A stretch of 64,000 nt of DNA from Variovorax sp. EL159 (GTDB taxonomy: Bacteria; Pseudomonadota; Gammaproteobacteria; Burkholderiales; Burkholderiaceae_C). Made by a program: the position numbers and the translations under genes. Positions 59,279 through 64,000 of this stretch are shown here, piece after piece. The notes below the pieces were generated by a model, which saw only the letters and a program-made list of their open reading frames with translations, searched no databases and was not told where the DNA came from. The stretch covers positions 558,001 to 622,000 of the forward strand of contig NZ_FMUJ01000004.1 in NCBI RefSeq assembly GCF_900100965.1. Direction: 5' to 3'. Position 1 is the first letter of the stretch. Every line of letters begins with the position of its first letter.

Positions 59279-60897
59279 GGTGTGGTGTTCAGTTGTCTCA
59301 GTTTGAATCGCTGGAGCTTGCCGGTCTCGGTGCGCGGCAAGGCCGCCACGAACTCGATCTCCCGCGGGTATTTGAAAGGCGCGATCGTCGCCTTCACGTG
59401 GTCTTGCAGCGCCTTCACCAGCGCGGCATTGCCTTCGTTGCCCGGCTTGAGCACGCAGAAAGCCTTCACGATCATGCCGCGCTCGGCATCGGGCTTGCCG
59501 ATCACGCCGCACTCGGCCACGGCCGGGTGCTTGAGCAGCGCGTCTTCGACCTCGGGGCCACCGACGTTGTAGCCGGCGGTGATGATCATGTCGTCGGCGC
59601 GCGCCTGGTAGAAGAAGTAGCCGTCGTCGTCCTGCACGAAAGAATCGCCGGGGTAGTTCCAGCCGTTCTTCACGTAGTCGGCCTGGCGCGGATCGTCCAG
59701 GTAGCGGCAACCGACCGGTCCTTGCAATGCCAGCTTGCCGACCGTGCCGTGCGGCACCTCATTGCCCTGGTCGTCCACCACTTTCGCGGTGAAGCCCGGC
59801 ACCGCCTTGCCGACCGCGCCCTTGCGCACCTCGTTGCCGGCCGCGGAAATGTAGATGTGGAACACCTCGGTGCCACCGATGCCGTCGAGCATCTCGATGC
59901 CCGTGGCTTCTTTCCACAGCTGGCGCGTCGCGTCCGGCAGTGCCTCGCCCGCGCTCACGCTGATGCGCAGGCTCGGCATGCCGTGCTGGCGCACGAAGGG
60001 CGCCATCTGGCGATAGAAGGTCGGCGCGGTGTAGCAGATGGTCGCGCCGACCTGGTTGATGAGCTTCACCAGCCCTTCGGGCGTGAACGGCGCATCCGCA
60101 AAGTACACCGAGGCACCCGCCCACATCGGAAAGATCAGCAAGCCACCGAGCCCGAAGGTAAAGGCCAGTGGCGGCGAGCCCACCACGATGTCGTCGCTGC
60201 GCGCCTTCAGCACATGGCGCGGCCAGGTCTCGCACATCGCGAGCACATCGCGGTGTGTGGTGACAGGCGCCTTCGGCTTGCCGGTGGTGCCTGAAGTGAA
60301 GGCGAGCAGCGCGATGTCGTCGGCCGCCGTCGGGCATGGGCTGAAAACGCCGCTCTTGCCCGCCGCGCGTGCGGACAGTGAATCCGGCGCATCTGGCTTG
60401 TTGAAGGCAATCACCGTCGCGAGCACCGGATGCGCTTGCTGCGCCGCCACGAGTTCGTCGAGCAGCCGCCCGTCGCACAGCGCGGCCACGGGGCGCGACT
60501 TCTCGATGATCTCGCCCAGTTCCTTGGCGCGCAGCAGCGGCATCGTCGCCACCGCGATCAAGCCGGCCTTGACCACTGCAAGCCATGCCAGCGCCATCGC
60601 GACCGAATTGCCGCCGCGCAGCAGCACGCGGTTGCCTGGCACGAGGCCGAGGTCTTCCGTCAGCACCTGCGCGATGCGATTGACCTCGAGCGCAGCCTGC
60701 GCATACGTGAGCGTGCCTTGCGGCGATCGCAGCATCGGCTTGTCGCCGAAACCCTTCGCGGCCGCCTTGTCGAGCAGCTCCTCCACCAGATTCAACTGGT
60801 CGGGCAGCTGAAGCTCTGGCAGGTCATAACGAAAGACCGGCAACTGCTGTGCAGGCGGCAGGCGGTCGTGAACGAAGCGGTCGACTTGGGCAGACAC
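59275..60897 (-). CDS. 2-Aminobenzoate (anthranilate)-CoA ligase-type enzyme
   Basis: A 540-residue ANL ligase: LAFTSGTTGKPKAPVTTHRD, GIGGTEVFHIYIS, NGWNYPGDSF, ARADDMIITAGYNVGGPEVE and the acylation Lys in PRTETGKLQRFKL. The H-I-Y-I-S motif and benzoate-CoA-ligase-like length match aryl-CoA ligases. Naming it anthranilate-specific rests on the monooxygenase/reductase upstream; benzoate analogues are possible. Confidence 0.85.
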   Translation of the reverse strand: MSAQVDRFVHDRLPPAQQLPVFRYDLPELQLPDQLNLVEELLDKAAAKGFGDKPMLRSPQGTLTYAQAALEVNRIAQVLTEDLGLVPGNRVLLRGGNSVAMALAWLAVVKAGLIAVATMPLLRAKELGEIIEKSRPVAALCDGRLLDELVAAQQAHPVLATVIAFNKPDAPDSLSARAAGKSGVFSPCPTAADDIALLAFTSGTTGKPKAPVTTHRDVLAMCETWPRHVLKARSDDIVVGSPPLAFTFGLGGLLIFPMWAGASVYFADAPFTPEGLVKLINQVGATICYTAPTFYRQMAPFVRQHGMPSLRISVSAGEALPDATRQLWKEATGIEMLDGIGGTEVFHIYISAAGNEVRKGAVGKAVPGFTAKVVDDQGNEVPHGTVGKLALQGPVGCRYLDDPRQADYVKNGWNYPGDSFVQDDDGYFFYQARADDMIITAGYNVGGPEVEDALLKHPAVAECGVIGKPDAERGMIVKAFCVLKPGNEGNAALVKALQDHVKATIAPFKYPREIEFVAALPRTETGKLQRFKLRQLNTTP

Positions 60898-60902
60898 GGT
60901 AT

Positions 60903-62096
60903 TTATCCCCGCAGAACGGATTTGCCAATGATCAGTTGTTGAACCTCCGTCGCGCCTTCGTAGATGCGCAGCGAGCGGATGTCGCGGTAGAGGCTCTCAA
61001 TCTTCGTGCCAACCTTCACGCCCAGGCCGCCGTGCATCTGCAGCGCCATGTCGATCACGCGGCTCGCGTTCTCGGTGGCGCACATCTTGGCCATTGCCGC
61101 CGCGGCCGACACGTCGCCCACCGCGGGTGCACCGCGCCGTTCGGCGTCGTCGCGCATCCATGCGGCGCGGTAGGTGAGCAATGCGGCGCTGTCGATCAGC
61201 GCGGCCATCTCGCCGAGCTTGGCCTGCGTGAGCTGGAAGTCGGCGAGCGTCTGCCCGAACATGCGGCGGCTCTTCGCATGCGCGATGGCTTCGGCCAGTG
61301 CACGACGCCCCATGCCGAGCGCTGCGGCCGCAACCGATGCACGGAAGATGTCGAGCGTGCGCATCGCCAGCTTGAAGCCGCCGTTGAGTTCGCCCAGCTG
61401 TGCCGTGCGCGGCACGATGCAGTTGTCGAAGCGCAGCGTGGCCAACGGATGCGGTGCCATGACGTCGATGTGCGCCGAGGTGTCGAGCCCGGGCGTCGTT
61501 GCATCGACGATGAACACGGTGATGCCGCGCGTGCCGCCCGTGGGATCGGTCTTGGCGAACACGCAATAGAAGTCGGCGATGCCGCCGTTGCTGATCCAGG
61601 TCTTCTGGCCGTTCAGGCGCCAGCCGTCGGCTGTGGGTTCGGCGCGCATGGCCATCGCGGCCACATCAGAACCAGCATCGGGTTCGCTCAGTGCGAAGGC
61701 AGCGATCTTCCCGCCCTTGCCGACCGCCGTGAGGTACTGCGATTGCTGCTCGGGCGTGCCGGCGAGCGTGATCGCGCCGCTGCCCAGCCCCTGCATCGCA
61801 AAGGCAAAGTCGGCAAGTGGCGAGTGGTAGCCCAGCGTTTCGCGCAACAGCACGAGCGCGCGTGAATCGAGACGCTCCAGCGCACCGCCCGCGCTGCCGG
61901 GCACGGCATAGCGCAGCCAGCCGCCATCGCCCAGGCGGCGCACCCATTCGCGGCAGGCCGCGCGGTCGTCGCGCTCGTCGACCTCTTGCGCCGCGCACCA
62001 AGGCAGCAGGTCGTGCGCAAGCGCGCGATGCGCTTCATCGAAGAACGGCAGCGCAAGGTGCGCTGTCGAAGGTGGTGCGGGGATCTTGGTCATCAT
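60903..62096 (-). CDS. Acyl-CoA dehydrogenase
   Basis: A 397-residue FAD enzyme: FALSEPDAGSDVAAMAMRAE, KTWISNGGIADFYCVFAKTD, FGQTLADFQLTQAKLGEMAA and the C-terminal QMHGGLGV and RIYEGATEVQ blocks. The catalytic base is the Glu of YEGATE. Would oxidise a CoA thioester in the ring-product lower pathway. Gap of 5 bases to the ligase gene. Confidence 0.93.
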   Translation of the reverse strand: MMTKIPAPPSTAHLALPFFDEAHRALAHDLLPWCAAQEVDERDDRAACREWVRRLGDGGWLRYAVPGSAGGALERLDSRALVLLRETLGYHSPLADFAFAMQGLGSGAITLAGTPEQQSQYLTAVGKGGKIAAFALSEPDAGSDVAAMAMRAEPTADGWRLNGQKTWISNGGIADFYCVFAKTDPTGGTRGITVFIVDATTPGLDTSAHIDVMAPHPLATLRFDNCIVPRTAQLGELNGGFKLAMRTLDIFRASVAAAALGMGRRALAEAIAHAKSRRMFGQTLADFQLTQAKLGEMAALIDSAALLTYRAAWMRDDAERRGAPAVGDVSAAAAMAKMCATENASRVIDMALQMHGGLGVKVGTKIESLYRDIRSLRIYEGATEVQQLIIGKSVLRG

Positions 62097-62100
62097 GGCG

Positions 62101-62955
62101 TCAGTCCCCACCGAACACCGGCTTGTGCTTGGCCGCGAAGGCTTCGTACGCACGCTTGAAGTCTTCGGTCTGCATGCAGATGGCCTGTGCCTGGGCTTCG
62201 GCTTCGATGGCCTGGTCGATGGTCATCGACCATTCCTGCGACAGCATGGTCTTGGTCATGCCATGCGCGAAGCTCGGGCCTTCGGCCAGCTCGCGCGCTA
62301 CCTTGGTGGCGGCATCGAGCAGGGCGGCGCTTTCGTGCAGCGCATTGAAGAAGCCCCAGGCGTGGCCTTCCTGCGCCGTCATCGCGCGGCCGGTGAATAG
62401 CAGCTCCGATGCACGGCCCTGGCCGATCACGCGCGGCAGCAGTGCGCACGCACCCATGTCCGCGCCGGCCAGGCCGACGCGCGTGAAGAGGAAGGCGGTG
62501 CGCGTGGCGGGCGAGCCGTAGCGCAGGTCGCAGGCCAGCGCGATCATCGCGCCGGCACCGGCGCACACGCCATCGATCGCGCCCACGATCGGCTGCGGGC
62601 ATGCGCGGATCGCCTTCACCAGGTCGCCCGTCATGCGCGTGAACTCGAGCAGCTCGGGCATGCGCATGCCGGTGAGCGGACCGATGATCTCGTGCACGTC
62701 GCCGCCCGAGCAGAAGTTGCCGCCCGCGCCCGTGACCACGATCGCCTTCACATCGGTGGCGTAGGTCAGTGCGCGGAACAGGTCGCGCAGCTCGGCGTAC
62801 GAGTCGAAGGTCAGCGGGTTCTTGCGCTCGGGCCGGTTCAGCGTGATCGTGCCCACGCCCGCTTCGTAGTGCCATGCGAAGTGCTCGGCCTTGTAGGCTG
62901 CCTTCGCTTCGAATTGCGCGCGCATGGGGTTGCTTGCGCCGATGTAGTGCTTCAT
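62101..62955 (-). CDS. Enoyl-CoA hydratase/isomerase-family protein
   Basis: A 284-residue crotonase-fold protein with TLNRPERKNPLTFDSY, the oxyanion-hole GAGGNFCSGGDVHEI and IDGVCAGAGAMIALACDLRY. Expected to hydrate or open a CoA-bound intermediate. Overlaps the MarR stop by four bases. Confidence 0.92.
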   Translation of the reverse strand: MKHYIGASNPMRAQFEAKAAYKAEHFAWHYEAGVGTITLNRPERKNPLTFDSYAELRDLFRALTYATDVKAIVVTGAGGNFCSGGDVHEIIGPLTGMRMPELLEFTRMTGDLVKAIRACPQPIVGAIDGVCAGAGAMIALACDLRYGSPATRTAFLFTRVGLAGADMGACALLPRVIGQGRASELLFTGRAMTAQEGHAWGFFNALHESAALLDAATKVARELAEGPSFAHGMTKTMLSQEWSMTIDQAIEAEAQAQAICMQTEDFKRAYEAFAAKHKPVFGGD

Positions 62956-63431
62956 TCGGTCTCCGCCATCAATTGGTTGTGTGAGTGTTGCTTGACCTTG
63001 CCGAGCAGCTTGTGGAGCTGCGAGATCTCTTTGCCGCTGAGGCCCGCAAAGGCCTCGACGATCCAGTCTTCATGCTGCTGCGCCATCTCGTTGAAGAGCT
63101 TGCGGCCGCGTGGCGTCAGGCGCACGCGCCAGGCGCGGCGGTCGCCTTCGACGTTGATGCGCTCGACCAGCCCTTCGGTCACGAGCTGGTCGGTGATGCC
63201 GGTGACGTTGCCGCCTGTCACCATCATCCGGCGCGAGAGCTCGTTCATCTTCAGGCCGTCGGGCGAACGCTCGAGCTGCGACATCAGGTCGAAGCGCGGC
63301 AGCGTGGTCGAGAACTGCGAGCGCAATTCGTTGCGCACCTGCTTTTCGATGAGTTGTGTGCAGGTGAGCAACCGCAGCCAGAGCCGCAGGGCTTCGGGGT
63401 GTTCGCTGTGCGCGCGCGCTTCGAGGTCCAT
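62952..63431 (-). CDS. MarR-family transcriptional regulator
   Basis: A 159-residue winged-helix protein: PRFDLMSQLERSPDGLKMNE, MMVTGGNVTGITDQLVTEGL and the wing RRAWRVRLTPRGRKLFNEMA. It lies inside the operon between the monooxygenase and hydratase genes and should respond to the aromatic substrate or its CoA ester. Start at 63431, one base after the end of the upstream gene. Confidence 0.92.
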   Translation of the reverse strand: MDLEARAHSEHPEALRLWLRLLTCTQLIEKQVRNELRSQFSTTLPRFDLMSQLERSPDGLKMNELSRRMMVTGGNVTGITDQLVTEGLVERINVEGDRRAWRVRLTPRGRKLFNEMAQQHEDWIVEAFAGLSGKEISQLHKLLGKVKQHSHNQLMAETE

Positions 63432-63432
63432 G

Positions 63433-64000
63433 TCAGTGTGTCTCCTCGGGGTTCGGTGCGGTGCCCATCGCGGCGTTCGCGGCAGCGATCTGCTGCTGCT
63501 TGGCGATCTCGCGGTACATCTGGTCGCGGCCGCTGAGGTACTGCTTGGGCCAGTCGACGTCGCGGCTTTGCAGCTTGGCGGCTTCGTGCAGCGTCCATGC
63601 GGGGTCTGCCAGGTGCGGGCGCGCAATGGCGCAGAGGTCGGCACGGCCGGCCGCGATGATGCTGTTGGCCTGGTCCGCGTCGGTGATCGCACCGACCGCG
63701 ATGGTCGAGATGCCGACCTCGTTGCGGATGCGGTCCGAGAACGGCGTCTGGTACATGCGGCCATAGATCGGCTTGGCGGCGCGCGTGGTCTGGCCGGAAG
63801 ACACGTCGATGAAATCGGCGCCGGCTTCCTTGAAGAGGCGCGCGACCACGACTGCGTCGGCATCGGTGTTGCCGCCGGGTGCCCAGTCGTGCGCCGAGAT
63901 GCGCACGCTCATCGGCTTGTCTTGCGGCCACACGGCGCGCATGGCGCGGAACACTTCGAGCGGATAACGGCAGCGCGCTTCGATGTCGCCGCCGTATTCG
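63433..64000 (-). CDS. C-terminal part of 2-aminobenzoyl-CoA monooxygenase/reductase-like flavoenzyme (5' end outside window)
   Basis: 189 residues of an Old Yellow Enzyme-fold domain are present: EYGGDIEARCRYPLEVFRAM, then SVRISAHDWAPGGNTDADAV, VSSGQT, IAVGAITDADQANSI and the FMN-phosphate RADLCAIARPHLADP. The frame is open to the last base. The gene continues beyond 64000 and, in this operon type, the missing N-terminal part would be a flavin monooxygenase domain. The neighbourhood (CoA ligase, MarR, hydratase, RidA) is that of aerobic anthranilate degradation through 2-aminobenzoyl-CoA. Confidence 0.85.
   Translation of the reverse strand, partial: EYGGDIEARCRYPLEVFRAMRAVWPQDKPMSVRISAHDWAPGGNTDADAVVVARLFKEAGADFIDVSSGQTTRAAKPIYGRMYQTPFSDRIRNEVGISTIAVGAITDADQANSIIAAGRADLCAIARPHLADPAWTLHEAAKLQSRDVDWPKQYLSGRDQMYREIAKQQQIAAANAAMGTAPNPEETH

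Overview
The window is chromosomal DNA of a high-GC betaproteobacterium. The ribosomal-protein gene order (rplN to rplQ), an OxyR/Dps/UbiA block, a Bug-type (TctC) binding protein and an aerobic 2-aminobenzoyl-CoA operon together point to Burkholderiales, most likely Comamonadaceae and Variovorax-like. That assignment is inference from gene content and codon style; no 16S gene is present.

Region 1 (1-23463) is catabolic. It opens with the 3' part of an aldehyde dehydrogenase gene, then a PLP gamma-lyase-type enzyme, a GntR regulator broken by an in-frame stop, and a plus-strand set: fumarylacetoacetase-fold hydrolase, Bug binding protein, metallo-beta-lactamase-fold hydrolase and a SnoaL-like protein. 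From 22297 down to about 7885 almost every gene lies on the minus strand. This run holds two complete polar amino-acid ABC importers (one clearly of the GltIJKL glutamate/aspartate type), two aldolase-type enzymes (DapA and RraA families), an aspartate-type aminotransferase, a proline-racemase/hydroxyproline-epimerase, MmgE/PrpD, PhzF, RidA and NIPSNAP proteins, and an SDR without its catalytic Tyr/Lys. LysR genes flank both ends. The set would suit uptake and breakdown of an acidic or hydroxylated amino acid; the substrate is not shown by the sequence.

Region 2 (about 23464-38900) is an accessory island of lower GC and patchy gene content. It has an IS21 istA remnant, a three-gene ABC-three-component (ABC-3C) conflict system with a PD-(D/E)XK effector, a remnant of a type I restriction R subunit, a DUF2026 protein with a Cys/His/Asp triad, an AbiJ-like protein ending in a nuclease domain, a gamma-glutamylcyclotransferase-like protein, a zinc-ribbon protein, an HNH and a GIY-YIG nuclease. 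It also has a compact minus-strand operon of three calcineurin-like phosphoesterases alternating with two HAD phosphatases. Two products of that operon carry MbcA/ParS-like C-terminal domains. I consider this operon the best candidate for an undescribed system.

Region 3 (about 38900-47900) is core or semi-core: oxyR, a Dps-family gene, ubiA, a TetR-controlled MaoC / acyl-CoA ligase / sugar-type MFS operon with two clear operators, proC and a phytase-like esterase.

Region 4 (47896-57002) is the spc/alpha ribosomal-protein operon from rplN to rplQ, including secY, a 37-codon rpmJ and rpoA. infA is missing between secY and rpmJ, and a terminator-like hairpin sits between rpsK and rpsD. An initiator tRNA gene with its own TATAAT follows rplQ. 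Region 5 (57104-64000) has an HD-domain protein, a GlxA-type AraC regulator, and a minus-strand 2-aminobenzoyl-CoA (anthranilate) operon: monooxygenase/reductase (cut by the window end), MarR, enoyl-CoA hydratase, acyl-CoA dehydrogenase, CoA ligase and RidA.
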